A stretch of 64,000 nucleotides of DNA from Weeksella massiliensis (lineage in GTDB: Bacteria; Bacteroidota; Bacteroidia; Flavobacteriales; Weeksellaceae): the NCBI GenBank assembly GCA_000751595.1, contig CCMH01000037.1:124001-188000 (forward strand), read 5' to 3'. A program made the position numbers and the translations under genes. The notes below the pieces were generated by a model. It saw nothing but the letters and a program-made list of their open reading frames with translations, did no database searches and was not told the DNA's origin. This document shows, in pieces, positions 45,550 through 55,367 of the stretch (positions within the stretch are counted from its first letter, which is position 1; every line of letters begins with the position of its first letter).

Positions 45550-45610
45550 GAAATCTAAAAATAATTCTGCACGATTGTGTAAACCGACAATTTGTCATTT
45601 AAGCTAAAGC

Positions 45611-48019
45611 ATGGAAGAAGAAATAGAATTGATTCCTTTAATGAATAAGGAAGAAGAAAATAAATTACAAAAACAAAAATTACCAGACGTTTTACCAATT
45701 TTGCCTTTGCGAAATACGGTATTGTTTCCGGGCGTTGTGGCACCGATAACTGCTGGTAGAGAAAAATCTATACAGTTATTGACAGAAGCCTTTGAACGAG
45801 ATGGTTTGGTAGGAGTTGTTGCACAAAAAGATGAAGGTGTAGAAGATCCTGCACCCGAAGATTTGTATCATGTTGGTACACTTGCCAAAATTTTGCGAAT
45901 GATAAAATTGGCCGATGGGAACATGACGGTGATTTTGCAAGGTATAAAAAGTTTTCAGTGCACCAATATCGTAGAAGAACATCCGTATTTTGTGTCGGAA
46001 GTGGAAGCTCTGAAAGAGAAAATTCCAAACTCGCGCAATAAGGAGTTTCCGTTAATTATTCAATCGATAAAAGATTTTTCTTTTCGGATCATTAATAACA
46101 ATCCAATGATACCGAAAGAAGCGACCGAAGCAGTAAAGAAAATAGAAAGTGGTCGTTTTCTGATAAATTTTATAGCATCGAATCTTTCTTTTCCGATCAA
46201 AGTAAAACAAGAACTTTTAGAAGAAACAGACCTCAAGTTGCGTGGTTTAGAAGTTCTTCGGTATATGAACATCGAATTGCAAAAATTAGAATTGCGGTCG
46301 AATATCCAAAATAAAGTTCATGCTGTGATGGATCAGCAGCAGAAAGAATATTTTCTCAATCAGCAATTGCGTACCATTCAAGAAGAATTGGGGGGCAATA
46401 CAGCCGAAGAGGAAATGGATGAGATGCGCGAAAAAGCCAAAACAAAAAAGTGGACCAAAGAAGTAGAAACACATTTCGAGAAAGAACTCGGACGACTTTC
46501 TCGCCTCAATCCACAAATGCCAGAACACAATATTCAGCGTAATTATCTCGAGTTTTTGTTAGAATTGCCGTGGGGTGAATATACCCAAGATCATTTCGAT
46601 TTGAAGAATGCTCAGAAAATTCTCGATCGTGATCATTATGGTTTAGATGATGTGAAAAATAGAATCATCGAACATTTGGCAGTTTTGAAACTGAAAGGCG
46701 ATATGCGTTCACCGATTTTGTGTCTGTACGGTCCTCCGGGTGTGGGAAAAACTTCGCTCGGGAAATCAATTGCCGAAGCAATCGGTCGGAAATATGTTCG
46801 CATGTCTTTGGGTGGTTTGCACGACGAATCAGAAATTAGAGGACACCGCAAAACGTATATCGGAGCGATGCCTGGTAGAATTATCCAATCGATAAAAAAA
46901 GCAGAATCATCGAATCCGGTTTTTGTTTTGGATGAAATCGATAAGATGTCAATCAGTGCGCATGGAGATCCTTCATCGGCGATGTTAGAAGTTTTAGATC
47001 CAGAACAAAATACAAGTTTCTACGATAATTATTTAGAAGTAGGGTACGATTTATCGAAAGTATTTTTCGTTGCTACAGCCAATAATATAGGTAATATTCC
47101 TTCGCCTTTGCGCGACAGAATGGAGATGATTAATATCTCAGGTTATACGATCGAAGAAAAAGTAGAAATCGTCAAACGCCATCTTCTTCCAAAACAAATC
47201 GAAGATCATGGACTGCAAAAAGGAGATGTGGAGTTAAGCGATTCCATAATCGAATTTATTATTACCGGTTACACCCGAGAAAGTGGCGTTCGGAAATTGA
47301 ATCAAATTATTGCAAAAGTTGTTCGTTATGCTGCAAAAAATATTGCCATGGAACAGCCGTATGAAAAAGATATTACCGAAGATATTCTTATCGAAGTTTT
47401 AGGACCTTCGATCGTTGCAGAGAGGTACGAAAATAACGAAACACCAGGGGTGGTTGTTGGTTTAGCATGGACAAGTGTTGGTGGGGATATTTTATTTATA
47501 GAATCGATCCTATCCAAAGGAAAAGGTGGATTAACCATCACAGGAAATTTAGGTAACGTAATGAAAGAATCTGCGACCATTGCCTTGGAATATATCAAAG
47601 CGCATGCAGAAGAATATTCTATCGACCCGAAAATTTTCGAGCAATATAAAGTGCATATTCACGTGCCCGAAGGGGCAACCCCAAAAGATGGACCTTCTGC
47701 TGGTATTACTATGTTGACTTCTTTGGTTTCGTCTTTCACTCAAAGAAAAGTGAAACCTAATTTGGCGATGACCGGTGAAATTACTTTGCGTGGAAAAGTA
47801 TTGCCTGTGGGTGGAATTAAAGAAAAAATTCTTGCAGCTAAACGGGCCGATATCAAAGAAATTATCTTGTGCGAAGACAATAGAAAAGATGTACAAGAAA
47901 TTAAAAAAGAATATATAAAAGGCTTAAAATTCCATTATGTTCGCGATATGAAAGAAGTAATCGATTTGGCGTTGATGAAACAAAAAGCAAAAAATGCTAA
48001 AAAATTAACGGTAGAATAG
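45611..48019 (+). CDS. lon: ATP-dependent protease Lon
   Basis: 802 residues with the full bacterial LonA order: N-terminal substrate domain, an AAA+ module with Walker [10 protein letters not shown] and Walker [11 protein letters not shown], and the protease domain with the catalytic Ser in DGPSAGITM and the Lys of [10 protein letters not shown]. It degrades damaged and regulatory proteins in the cytoplasm. A GACAATTTGTC palindrome overlaps the probable core promoter just upstream. A terminator follows, shared with NamZ. Confidence 0.97.
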   Translation: MEEEIELIPLMNKEEENKLQKQKLPDVLPILPLRNTVLFPGVVAPITAGREKSIQLLTEAFERDGLVGVVAQKDEGVEDPAPEDLYHVGTLAKILRMIKLADGNMTVILQGIKSFQCTNIVEEHPYFVSEVEALKEKIPNSRNKEFPLIIQSIKDFSFRIINNNPMIPKEATEAVKKIESGRFLINFIASNLSFPIKVKQELLEETDLKLRGLEVLRYMNIELQKLELRSNIQNKVHAVMDQQQKEYFLNQQLRTIQEELGGNTAEEEMDEMREKAKTKKWTKEVETHFEKELGRLSRLNPQMPEHNIQRNYLEFLLELPWGEYTQDHFDLKNAQKILDRDHYGLDDVKNRIIEHLAVLKLKGDMRSPILCLYGPPGVGKTSLGKSIAEAIGRKYVRMSLGGLHDESEIRGHRKTYIGAMPGRIIQSIKKAESSNPVFVLDEIDKMSISAHGDPSSAMLEVLDPEQNTSFYDNYLEVGYDLSKVFFVATANNIGNIPSPLRDRMEMINISGYTIEEKVEIVKRHLLPKQIEDHGLQKGDVELSDSIIEFIITGYTRESGVRKLNQIIAKVVRYAAKNIAMEQPYEKDITEDILIEVLGPSIVAERYENNETPGVVVGLAWTSVGGDILFIESILSKGKGGLTITGNLGNVMKESATIALEYIKAHAEEYSIDPKIFEQYKVHIHVPEGATPKDGPSAGITMLTSLVSSFTQRKVKPNLAMTGEITLRGKVLPVGGIKEKILAAKRADIKEIILCEDNRKDVQEIKKEYIKGLKFHYVRDMKEVIDLALMKQKAKNAKKLTVE

Positions 48020-48045
48020 TTTGATAAGAATCAATGTTAATCAAT

Positions 48046-48081
48046 AAAAAAATGTCCGATGTTCAACATCGGACATTTTTG
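48046..48081. terminator. Bidirectional intrinsic terminator (lon / NamZ)
   Basis: AAAAATGTCCGATG pairs with CATCGGACATTTTT around TTCAA, between convergent genes. Confidence 0.88.
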
Positions 48082-48082
48082 T

Positions 48083-49324
48083 TTAATCTTTATAGAGAAG
48101 ATATTTTTGTCTAACTTGTCGAAAATTGTTTAAACCTTCTTGCCAAGTAGCCTTTATCTGTTCTTCCGACCAACCTTTTTCTATTTGCAGACGCAACTCA
48201 TCAGTTCCCGAGAGTTGATCAATCCAATAATGTTTTCCGTTTTTGGTCCAAAAATTAGCCAACGTATTTTGAGTGTAAGCACTGATGAGCCAACTCAAAT
48301 CAATCGCATCCAAATAAGGCGTTTCGCTAAGATTTTCACCAAAACAAAGCTGATCTTTAAATTTCGGGTCCGAAGCTCCTTTTCGCGAAATCGGTGTATA
48401 TTGATAAGGCATATTTTTTAGGTAAGGGGAACCATAAACCTGAAATTGCATTTCTGTTCCGCGCCCTTCGTTCACTTGCGTTCCCTCGAATAAACAAGTA
48501 GAAGGATAAAGATTGATTGCGCGATCGTTCGGTAAGTTTGGCGAAGGTTTCACTGGCAAACTATAACGCGATTGATGGGTATAATTTTTTAGTGGAATCA
48601 CGGTTAACTTGGCTTTTTGTCGATTATTTAGCCAACCTTCTCCGTTGATCATTTGCGCATATTCGCCCATCGTCATTCCATAAACTATTGGCACAGGATG
48701 CATCCCAACAAAAGATTTGAATTTGTTTTGCAAAATCGGCCCATCAATATAATGTGCATTCGGATTCGGACGATCGAGTACAATTACTTCTTTGTTGTTT
48801 TCCGCCGCCGCTTCCATCACATAATGCAACGTCGAAATGTAGGTGTAAAATCTTGCTCCAACATCTTGCATATCAAACACCAAAATATCGATTCCGGCCA
48901 ATTGTTCTTTGCTGGGTTTTTTATTTTTACCATAAAGCGATACAATCGGAAGTTGCGTTTTTTCATCTACCGAAGAATTTACTTTCGCACCTGCATCAGC
49001 TTCTCCTCGAAAACCATGTTCGGGTGAAAAAATCTTTAAAACATTTATCTTGTTTTTCAATAAATAATCGAGCAAATGTTCATGATTTTGGTAGGATGAA
49101 GGTGCAGCCTTTGTACGCACAATCGAGGTTTGATTGGCGACAATTCCTATTTTTTTATGCTGCAATAAAGCAAGATAAGTTTCACTATTTTCTGCACCCG
49201 AAACAATTTCCAAACCATAATCAGACGGACTACTGATCGATTTTTCTGTCGTGTTTTGTGCTTTTACACAAAAGCTTGTCGGTAGAAGTAAAGCAATTAA
49301 CGTATATTTGACCAAGTTTTTCAT
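48083..49324 (-). CDS. DUF1343 protein, NamZ-type exo-beta-N-acetylmuramidase (GH171), exported
   Basis: 413 residues from ATG 49324 (the longest frame starts 16 codons earlier, before the signal peptide). The signal peptide cleaves after VKA. The DUF1343 core is clear: KKIGIVANQTSIV, FSPEHGFRGEADAG, VFDMQDVGARFYTYISTL, VLDRPNPN and EGTQVNEGRGTE. Family members such as NamZ of Bacillus remove terminal MurNAc from peptidoglycan glycans. Together with the GH3 enzyme 6 kb away it would allow wall-sugar recovery or turnover. Convergent with lon. Confidence 0.87.
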   Translation of the reverse strand: MKNLVKYTLIALLLPTSFCVKAQNTTEKSISSPSDYGLEIVSGAENSETYLALLQHKKIGIVANQTSIVRTKAAPSSYQNHEHLLDYLLKNKINVLKIFSPEHGFRGEADAGAKVNSSVDEKTQLPIVSLYGKNKKPSKEQLAGIDILVFDMQDVGARFYTYISTLHYVMEAAAENNKEVIVLDRPNPNAHYIDGPILQNKFKSFVGMHPVPIVYGMTMGEYAQMINGEGWLNNRQKAKLTVIPLKNYTHQSRYSLPVKPSPNLPNDRAINLYPSTCLFEGTQVNEGRGTEMQFQVYGSPYLKNMPYQYTPISRKGASDPKFKDQLCFGENLSETPYLDAIDLSWLISAYTQNTLANFWTKNGKHYWIDQLSGTDELRLQIEKGWSEEQIKATWQEGLNNFRQVRQKYLLYKD

Positions 49325-49405
49325 CTCAATTAAAATAATTTTTTTATCGGTTGAATGATGAAGAATGTACAACCGTATGTTGGATCGTAAAAATAATAAA
49401 AGATA

Positions 49406-50635
49406 TTGAACTTTACTTGGTGGTTCGCGTCGAAAATAGCACGCGATACAAATCGTAAAAATAACTTAGCCGGCATCATCATCGGGATTGGGAGAGTAGC
49501 GGTGATTTTAGGAATTTTAGTTTCCATGATTACCATTTCTACCGGAGTTGGTGCTCGCAAAGCAATTAAAAATAAGTTGGCCGATTTCAATGGGCATATT
49601 ACCATTAAAAATTACAACAGCAATCAATCTCTCAATTCGGATTCGTTGTCAATTCACCAGAGCTTTTATCCTACCTTTTCTCAGATTCCAGAAGTGGATC
49701 ATGTGCAGGCAATTGCGAATAAAAGTGGGGTGATCCGAACAGAAGAATCTTTTAGCGGTGTGGTTTTTAAAGGGGTTGGGTTGGATTATGATCAAGCTCG
49801 ATTCGAAGAATTTTTGACCAAAGGAAGATTCCCGAAATTTAAGAAAAACGAGTTGTCAGACGAAGTGCTTTTGTCAGAAAAAATGGCAAACGAACTCAAA
49901 TTAGAAGTCGATAGTTCCTTTGTGATGTATTTCCTGAAAGATGATGCAAAACCGATTTATAGACGTTTTCATTTGGTAGGATTGTACAAAACGGATATCA
50001 AAAATTTTGATGATATTTTCTTGATTGGCGATATTCAACATATCCAAAGGTTGAACAATTGGGGACCAGAAACGGTTGGTGCTTTCGAAGTTTTTGTGAA
50101 GGATATAGAAAAAGTAGAGCAAGTAACCGATAAAATAAACGACACGATTGGGTATAATTTGTACGCAGAATCGGCGATGCAATCTTTTGCACAAATCAAC
50201 GAATGGATCAATGTATTCGATAAGAATATTGTCATTATTGTAATCATTATGCTTTTTGTCGTGGTGATTAATATGGTTATGGTGCTCTTGATTTTGATTT
50301 TAGATAGAACGCCTTCTATCGGATTACTCAAAGCTTTCGGTGCAACCAATTGGCGAATAAGAAGGTTATTCGTAAGCTATGTAATCTTAATAATGATTCC
50401 CGGATTATTCATCGGAAATGTGTTGAGCATCGGTTTGTTATTACTACAGAAATATGCAAAAATCATTCGATTACCTTCCGAAAATTACTATTTATCCTAC
50501 GCGCCAGTTTATTTAGATGTTAAATATATGGTATTGTTAAATGTAGGAGCGCTCGTAATTTGTGCAATTGTCTTACTTTTGCCATCGTATATGATTTCGA
50601 AAATCACCCCATCAAAAGCAATAAATTTTAGATAG
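49406..50635 (+). CDS. LolC/LolE-type ABC transporter permease (FtsX family), TTG start
   Basis: The 409-residue protein has one N-terminal helix, a periplasmic MacB-like domain (about 60-260) and three C-terminal helices in the FtsX fold (…LLKAFGATNWRIRRLF…). It resembles LolC/E permeases that release lipoproteins from the inner membrane. The TTG at 49406 gives MNFTWWFASKIARD, matching the short amphipathic N-terminus of the family; no ATG occurs before the helix. It abuts the next gene with no gap. The ATPase LolD is not here. Confidence 0.87.
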   Translation: MNFTWWFASKIARDTNRKNNLAGIIIGIGRVAVILGILVSMITISTGVGARKAIKNKLADFNGHITIKNYNSNQSLNSDSLSIHQSFYPTFSQIPEVDHVQAIANKSGVIRTEESFSGVVFKGVGLDYDQARFEEFLTKGRFPKFKKNELSDEVLLSEKMANELKLEVDSSFVMYFLKDDAKPIYRRFHLVGLYKTDIKNFDDIFLIGDIQHIQRLNNWGPETVGAFEVFVKDIEKVEQVTDKINDTIGYNLYAESAMQSFAQINEWINVFDKNIVIIVIIMLFVVVINMVMVLLILILDRTPSIGLLKAFGATNWRIRRLFVSYVILIMIPGLFIGNVLSIGLLLLQKYAKIIRLPSENYYLSYAPVYLDVKYMVLLNVGALVICAIVLLLPSYMISKITPSKAINFR

Positions 50636-51997
50636 ATGAAATACGCAAATAATATATTAGAAACCATCGGGAATACGCCGATGGTAAAATTAAATCACAT
50701 TGTAAAAGATTTGCCTTGTACCGTTTTGGCAAAAGTAGAATACTTCAATCCTGGGAGTTCTTGTAAAGACCGCATGGCTCTGAAAATGGTAGAAGATGCC
50801 GAAAAAGACGGACGCTTACAACCTGGCGGAACCATTATAGAAGGAACTTCTGGAAATACAGGAATGGGCTTGGCCTTGGCTGCAATCGTAAAAGGATACA
50901 AACTAATCTGTGTCATTACCGATAAACAATCCAAAGAAAAAATGGATATCCTGCGCGCTGTAGGGGCAAAAGTAATTGTTTGTCCTACCGATGTAGAACC
51001 AGACGATCCGCGTTCGTACTATTCAGTTTCTAAACGATTGGCAGAAGAAACTCCAGGCGGATGGTACGTAAATCAATACGATAATCCTTCTAACACTCAA
51101 GCCAATTATGAGCAAACGGGGCCTGAAATTTGGGAACAAACCGACGGAAAAGTTACGCATTTTATTGTTGGAGTAGGAACAGGAGGAACCATCTCTGGTG
51201 TGGCAAAATACTTAAAAGAACAAAATCCGAACGTCAAAATTTGGGGTGTAGATACGTATGGCTCAGTTTTCAAGAAATACAAAGAGACAGGAATTTTCGA
51301 TGAAAACGAAATCTATTCGTACGTAACCGAAGGCATCGGAGAAGATATTTTACCCGAAAATGTAAACTTCGATCTGATTGATGGTTTTACCAAAGTAACC
51401 GATAAAGATGCAGCGGTCTATACCCGTCGTTTGGCTTTAGAAGAAGGGCTTTTTGTTGGGATGTCTTCGGGCTCGGCGATCAAAGGTCTTTTACAGATGA
51501 AAGATGAATTCAAACCAGAAGATGTAGTCGTGGTTCTTTTCCATGATTCGGGTTCGCGGTATGTTGGTAAGATTTTTAATGATGATTGGATGCGCGATCG
51601 TGGTTATTTGGATACAGAATATAAAAAAGCAACAGATCTGATTCAGAATCATATCGAAAAACCATTGATTACCGTAAAAACAGAAGAGTTGGTTTCTCAT
51701 GCGTTAGAACGTATGCAGTATTTCAAAATCTCTCAAATTCCGGTGGTAGATACAGAAGGTTTTGTAGGATCTTTGGACGAGTCGGATTTGTTTCAGGCAT
51801 TTATCAAAGATCGCAATGTTGCCGAAAAACCAATCAAAGAATTGATGGGAAAACCTTATCCGATTGTCAAATCTTCTCAAACCATAGAAGAAGTATCAAA
51901 ATTAATTACTCCCGAAAATCAAGCTGTTTTGGTAGAATTAGACAACGGGAAACATCATATCATTACCAAATATGATGTAATCAAAGCGATACAATAA
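50636..51997 (+). CDS. Cystathionine beta-synthase (PLP enzyme with CBS pair)
   Basis: The 453-residue protein has a fold-type II PLP domain (1-330) with Schiff-base Lys44 in SSCKDRMALK, the GTSGNTG phosphate loop and VGVGTGGTISG, then two CBS motifs (about 340-453). Domain order and length match cystathionine beta-synthase rather than plain cysteine synthase. It condenses serine (or an acylated serine) with homocysteine. It begins on the base after the permease stop, so the two are translationally adjacent although functionally unrelated. Confidence 0.9.
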   Translation: MKYANNILETIGNTPMVKLNHIVKDLPCTVLAKVEYFNPGSSCKDRMALKMVEDAEKDGRLQPGGTIIEGTSGNTGMGLALAAIVKGYKLICVITDKQSKEKMDILRAVGAKVIVCPTDVEPDDPRSYYSVSKRLAEETPGGWYVNQYDNPSNTQANYEQTGPEIWEQTDGKVTHFIVGVGTGGTISGVAKYLKEQNPNVKIWGVDTYGSVFKKYKETGIFDENEIYSYVTEGIGEDILPENVNFDLIDGFTKVTDKDAAVYTRRLALEEGLFVGMSSGSAIKGLLQMKDEFKPEDVVVVLFHDSGSRYVGKIFNDDWMRDRGYLDTEYKKATDLIQNHIEKPLITVKTEELVSHALERMQYFKISQIPVVDTEGFVGSLDESDLFQAFIKDRNVAEKPIKELMGKPYPIVKSSQTIEEVSKLITPENQAVLVELDNGKHHIITKYDVIKAIQ

Positions 51998-52028
51998 AAA
52001 AATTAGAACCGAAACAAAACATTTGATT

Positions 52029-52036
52029 TATCTTTG
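52029..52036 (+). promoter_or_regulatory. Bacteroidota -7 box for lptB
   Basis: TATCTTTG, exact TAnnTTTG, eight bases before the lptB ATG at 52045, so a very short leader is expected. Confidence 0.45.
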
Positions 52037-52044
52037 AAAGCATT

Positions 52045-52779
52045 ATGGGAATTGTACTGAAAGGCGAAAACTTAGTGAAAGACTACGGAAAAAAACATGT
52101 CGTGAAGAATGTTTCTTTCCAAGTAGAACAAGGTGAAATTATTGGACTTCTTGGCCCGAATGGCGCTGGAAAAACAACGTCTTTTTATATGATTGTCGGT
52201 TTGGTGAAAGCAACGCAAGGAAGAGTTTTTCTCGATAAACACGACATTACCCAAGACCCGATGTACAAAAGAGCCCAAAAAGGAATCGGTTATTTGGCGC
52301 AGGAAGCTTCTGTTTTTAGAAAACTTTCGGTAGAAGATAACATAAAATCGGTTTTGCAGTTTACCAAACTTTCGCGCAAAGAACAGCAAATGCGAACCGA
52401 TGCTTTGGTAGAAGAATTTAGTTTAGAGCATGTTCGTCATAACCGTGGAGATTTATTGTCGGGTGGTGAAAGAAGACGAACAGAGATTGCTCGTTGTCTG
52501 GCGACAGAACCTAAATTTATTTTGCTCGATGAGCCTTTTGCCGGAGTAGATCCTATTGCGGTTGAAGATATTCAGAAGATTGTTCGTTCGTTGAAAGATA
52601 AAAATATTGGCATTTTAATTACCGATCATAATGTATCTCAAACGTTGGCAATTACCGACAAAACCTATATTATGTTCGAAGGTAAAATCCTGAAAGAAGG
52701 TTCGCCAGAAGAGTTAGCAAATGATCCTGATGTGCGAAGAGTTTATTTAGGAGAGAATTTCCAGTTTCAACAAATATAA
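52045..52779 (+). CDS. lptB: LPS export ABC transporter ATPase LptB
   Basis: The 244-residue ABC ATPase has Walker [10 protein letters not shown] (37-45), signature [14 protein letters not shown], Walker [14 protein letters not shown] and switch His in [10 protein letters not shown]. The ERRR signature and the tail YLGENF are typical of LptB, the motor that extracts LPS from the inner membrane with LptFG. It pairs with lpxK elsewhere in the window as evidence for lipid A-based LPS. Confidence 0.95.
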   Translation: MGIVLKGENLVKDYGKKHVVKNVSFQVEQGEIIGLLGPNGAGKTTSFYMIVGLVKATQGRVFLDKHDITQDPMYKRAQKGIGYLAQEASVFRKLSVEDNIKSVLQFTKLSRKEQQMRTDALVEEFSLEHVRHNRGDLLSGGERRRTEIARCLATEPKFILLDEPFAGVDPIAVEDIQKIVRSLKDKNIGILITDHNVSQTLAITDKTYIMFEGKILKEGSPEELANDPDVRRVYLGENFQFQQI

Positions 52780-52816
52780 AAAAACTCGCTTCCGAAATCG
52801 GAAGCGAGTTTTTTAT
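52779..52816. terminator. Bidirectional intrinsic terminator (lptB / pncB)
   Basis: AAAAACTCGCTTCCGA pairs with TCGGAAGCGAGTTTTT, a 16-bp stem with a two-base gap, between convergent genes. Confidence 0.88.
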
Positions 52817-52857
52817 TTCATTCCTTTTATCGAGGAAGTGTATTTATATCAAGATAA

Positions 52858-54060
52858 TTATTGCAAATATTCGTCGTGCGATGCAATATCACCCAATTGT
52901 AAGATTTCTTTGGCAAGCTCGATATCGCGAGGATTTCCCGTGTGTTTATTGCCTTCATCAGAAAGTTTCACTACACCTGTCCAAGGAATATCATACGAAG
53001 AAATACCCGTTAATTTCATCACAATATTCATTGGTCTTAGCCCAGTATCGTTGGTAAGATTCGTTCCGATTCCGAACGAAATACCAATTTTATCTTTACA
53101 ATAATGCGTAATGTTTTCTACTTTCTCAGGGTTCAATCCGTCTGAAAAAATTATGGTTTTATGCAAAGGATTGATGCCCATTTTCTGATAATGATCAATC
53201 GTCATCTGAGCAAATTCTATCGGATCGCCACTGTCGTGTCGAACGCCATCAAAAAGTTTTGAATGTTTTTTATCAAACTGTCTGAAGAAGATTGCGCTTG
53301 TGTAAGTGTCGGTAAGGGCAATGCCTAAATCTCCGTAAAAGACTTTCACCCAGCGGTCTAGACTTATCGAGTTCGCGATTTTATACCCAAATCTTGCCCC
53401 GTGAAACATAAACCATTCGTGGGCATGTGTGCCGATTGGTTTCACGTTGTATTTGTGTGCAAAATGAACATTCGAGCTGCCAACAAAACTTCTTCCGCTG
53501 TGGTTTGTGAGTTCTTGCATCACCAAATCATGCACTTCATAAGAGTGTCTTCTGCGTGTCCCGAAATCGGCAACGGTAACTCCAAGATTATTAAAAAGAT
53601 CTATTTTATTCGATGTTTTTTCAATGATTTGTTGATCAGAAATGCGAGTCAAATTATTCATTTTATAATACAATTCACTAATCAGCGCAAGCAAAGGAAC
53701 TTCCCAAAGAATTGTTCGGTACCAATAACCTTTTACATGCACTTGCAAATCGCTGCCTTCTTGTACAATTTCTACTTCATCAGGATCATAGCGATAACCT
53801 TGTAGAAAATCTAAATAAGATGGGCTGATATAAGGACAATTTTCGTGAAGATATCTTTTTTCATCTTTCGTTAGTCCAAGTTCAGCCATGGCGTGTACTT
53901 GTCTTTTTAGCTCATCACCAAAGCCTTCAGGAAATTCGTGTTTCCCACGGTTGATGAAAGCATATTTCGCTTGCACATCGGGATACAGTTTGGTTACAGC
54001 AAACTGCATCGTGATTTTATAAAAATCATTGTCTAATATCGAGTTGAAGATTCTTTCCAT
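52858..54060 (-). CDS. pncB: Nicotinate phosphoribosyltransferase
   Basis: The 400-residue protein shows NDFYKITMQFAV at the N-terminus, FGTRRRHSYEVHD (the PRPP/nicotinate site with the regulatory His region) and GTHAHEWFM, followed by DTYTSAIFFRQF and GVRHDSGDP. It converts nicotinate and PRPP to nicotinate mononucleotide in NAD salvage. No other NAD genes are adjacent. Confidence 0.94.
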   Translation of the reverse strand: MERIFNSILDNDFYKITMQFAVTKLYPDVQAKYAFINRGKHEFPEGFGDELKRQVHAMAELGLTKDEKRYLHENCPYISPSYLDFLQGYRYDPDEVEIVQEGSDLQVHVKGYWYRTILWEVPLLALISELYYKMNNLTRISDQQIIEKTSNKIDLFNNLGVTVADFGTRRRHSYEVHDLVMQELTNHSGRSFVGSSNVHFAHKYNVKPIGTHAHEWFMFHGARFGYKIANSISLDRWVKVFYGDLGIALTDTYTSAIFFRQFDKKHSKLFDGVRHDSGDPIEFAQMTIDHYQKMGINPLHKTIIFSDGLNPEKVENITHYCKDKIGISFGIGTNLTNDTGLRPMNIVMKLTGISSYDIPWTGVVKLSDEGNKHTGNPRDIELAKEILQLGDIASHDEYLQ

Positions 54061-54076
54061 AAAGAACGAATTTAAA

Positions 54077-54110
54077 CAAAAAAAGCCTTTTTTCGTAGAA
54101 AAGGCTTTTT
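54077..54110 (-). terminator. Intrinsic terminator after the FKBP-like lipoprotein gene
   Basis: AAAAAGCCTTTT and AAAAGGCTTTTT pair around a seven-base loop. It lies just past the stop at 54132 and before the pncB promoter region. Confidence 0.83.
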
Positions 54111-54131
54111 AAAAACTATATTTTTTATGAA

Positions 54132-54902
54132 TTATTTTTTTCGAGGGATTACTTTGTTCAATTCAAAGGATAAAACAAAACTATAATCACGATAAATTTG
54201 ATCGTTCAGATAAGTTCCATCCCAAACTTTTCTTCTTGCATAAGCCAAGCGAGAAGGCAGAATAATCACTCCTTGCATATGATACAAATCGCTACTGCTT
54301 CGGTTAGTCGCTTTGAAATGTTTTAGACCTTCTACAAAATTTTCTAACACATAATATTCTTCTTTGAAACCTGCTTTTATTTCAGCTTCCGTAAGATTCA
54401 CGTTATAAAATAAAGGATCGTAAACCGGAACACCTCTTTCGGTTGTGCTCGAGAACAAACGGATTTGTCCGAATTTGTATTTGTAGTTTTTGTTATCCGT
54501 TGCACGGAAAATGTAATTATCATAAGAAATCAGGATAGAATCATTTTGGTTAGATGTAATGCTGTTTCCTTCTGCTTCCACATTTGGGTTTATTGCGTAC
54601 CAAATTCCTTTTTCGTCTCGTTGCGCAAACTTATCCAATGTTTCGTATTCATCATCATTGATTCCGGTCGTAGGATTGGTCCCAACTATCGTATCTTTGG
54701 CTGTTAATTTACCATTGGTAGGATGAAAATAATATTTCGAAAGATATTGTTGGATAGCTTCATCGTCTAAAGCATTTCTTTGTTCTAGAGGTATATCCAC
54801 ATAAACTTCTAACTCATCTTTGTTGTCATCATCTTTCTTGCACGAAGTTACACTGTATACAGAAACGCATGCCGCAAGGGCGAAAAAGAATTTTTTAATC
54901 AT
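54132..54902 (-). CDS. FKBP-type peptidyl-prolyl isomerase-like lipoprotein
   Basis: The 256-residue protein has a lipobox after a short hydrophobic run (VTSCKKDDDNKDE, Cys21). The C-terminal half (from about 115) has the rough FKBP outline found in flavobacterial lipoproteins of this class: a Tyr-rich beta region, a LENFVEGLKHF helix and a GVIILPSRLAYA motif. Several FKBP active-site residues are not clearly present, so catalysis is uncertain. It is probably in the periplasm. Confidence 0.65.
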   Translation of the reverse strand: MIKKFFFALAACVSVYSVTSCKKDDDNKDELEVYVDIPLEQRNALDDEAIQQYLSKYYFHPTNGKLTAKDTIVGTNPTTGINDDEYETLDKFAQRDEKGIWYAINPNVEAEGNSITSNQNDSILISYDNYIFRATDNKNYKYKFGQIRLFSSTTERGVPVYDPLFYNVNLTEAEIKAGFKEEYYVLENFVEGLKHFKATNRSSSDLYHMQGVIILPSRLAYARRKVWDGTYLNDQIYRDYSFVLSFELNKVIPRKK

Positions 54903-54974
54903 TTCTTATTATTTCGTTTTAAATTGCGAATTTATACAAAAATAACGTAAAACTATCTTAAAATTAATAGACTT

Positions 54975-55367
54975 ATGCGGTTAGATAAATTTTTATGGAG
55001 TGTTCGCTATTATAAAACCCGAAGTTTGGCGGCAGATGCTTGCAAGAAAAATCGGATAAAAGTGAACGGGGAAGTCGCAAAAGCATCGCGAGATGTAATT
55101 CCGGGCGATGAGATAACAGTCAGAAAGGATCAGATAAATTTTTGTTTTCGTGTCTTGCAAGTTCCCGAAAGTAGAATAGGAGCCAAGTTGGTTACTTTGC
55201 ATATTATTGATACTACCCCAAAAGAAGAGTATGAAGCTTTAGAACTTCGTAAAATTTCTCAGGATTATTATCGGCAAAAAGGCGAAGGACGTCCTACCAA
55301 AAAAGATCGTCGAGATTTAGATGATTTTATTTCGGGAGAATCTCCTGATAGCGAAGATGCTCTATAA
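54975..55367 (+). CDS. S4-domain RNA-binding protein (Hsp15-like)
   Basis: The 130-residue basic protein starts with an S4 domain (MRLDKFLWSVRYYKTRSLAADACKKNRIKVNG in pieces, 1-60) followed by a charged tail, as in HslR/Hsp15, which rescues stalled 50S subunits. Its 3' end overlaps the convergent aroK by 41 bases, in antisense. Confidence 0.88.
   Translation: MRLDKFLWSVRYYKTRSLAADACKKNRIKVNGEVAKASRDVIPGDEITVRKDQINFCFRVLQVPESRIGAKLVTLHIIDTTPKEEYEALELRKISQDYYRQKGEGRPTKKDRRDLDDFISGESPDSEDAL

Larger units (their letters stand above)
45355..45610. other. Divergent regulatory region between aromatic hydroxylase and lon
   Basis: A 256-base region with no gene. It holds the interrupted palindrome ATGCCAAA…TTTGGCAT (45408-45439), one GGTAGGATGA word on minus (45540-45549) and the short palindrome GACAATTTGTC (45586-45596) near the lon start. 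No exact TAnnTTTG box is seen for either gene. Confidence 0.6.

Noticed and set aside
48754-49236. Long plus-strand reading frame of 160 codons opposite NamZ
   Set aside because: It lies wholly antisense to a clear signal-peptide-bearing gene, has no family-like composition and is a shadow of that gene's codon bias.
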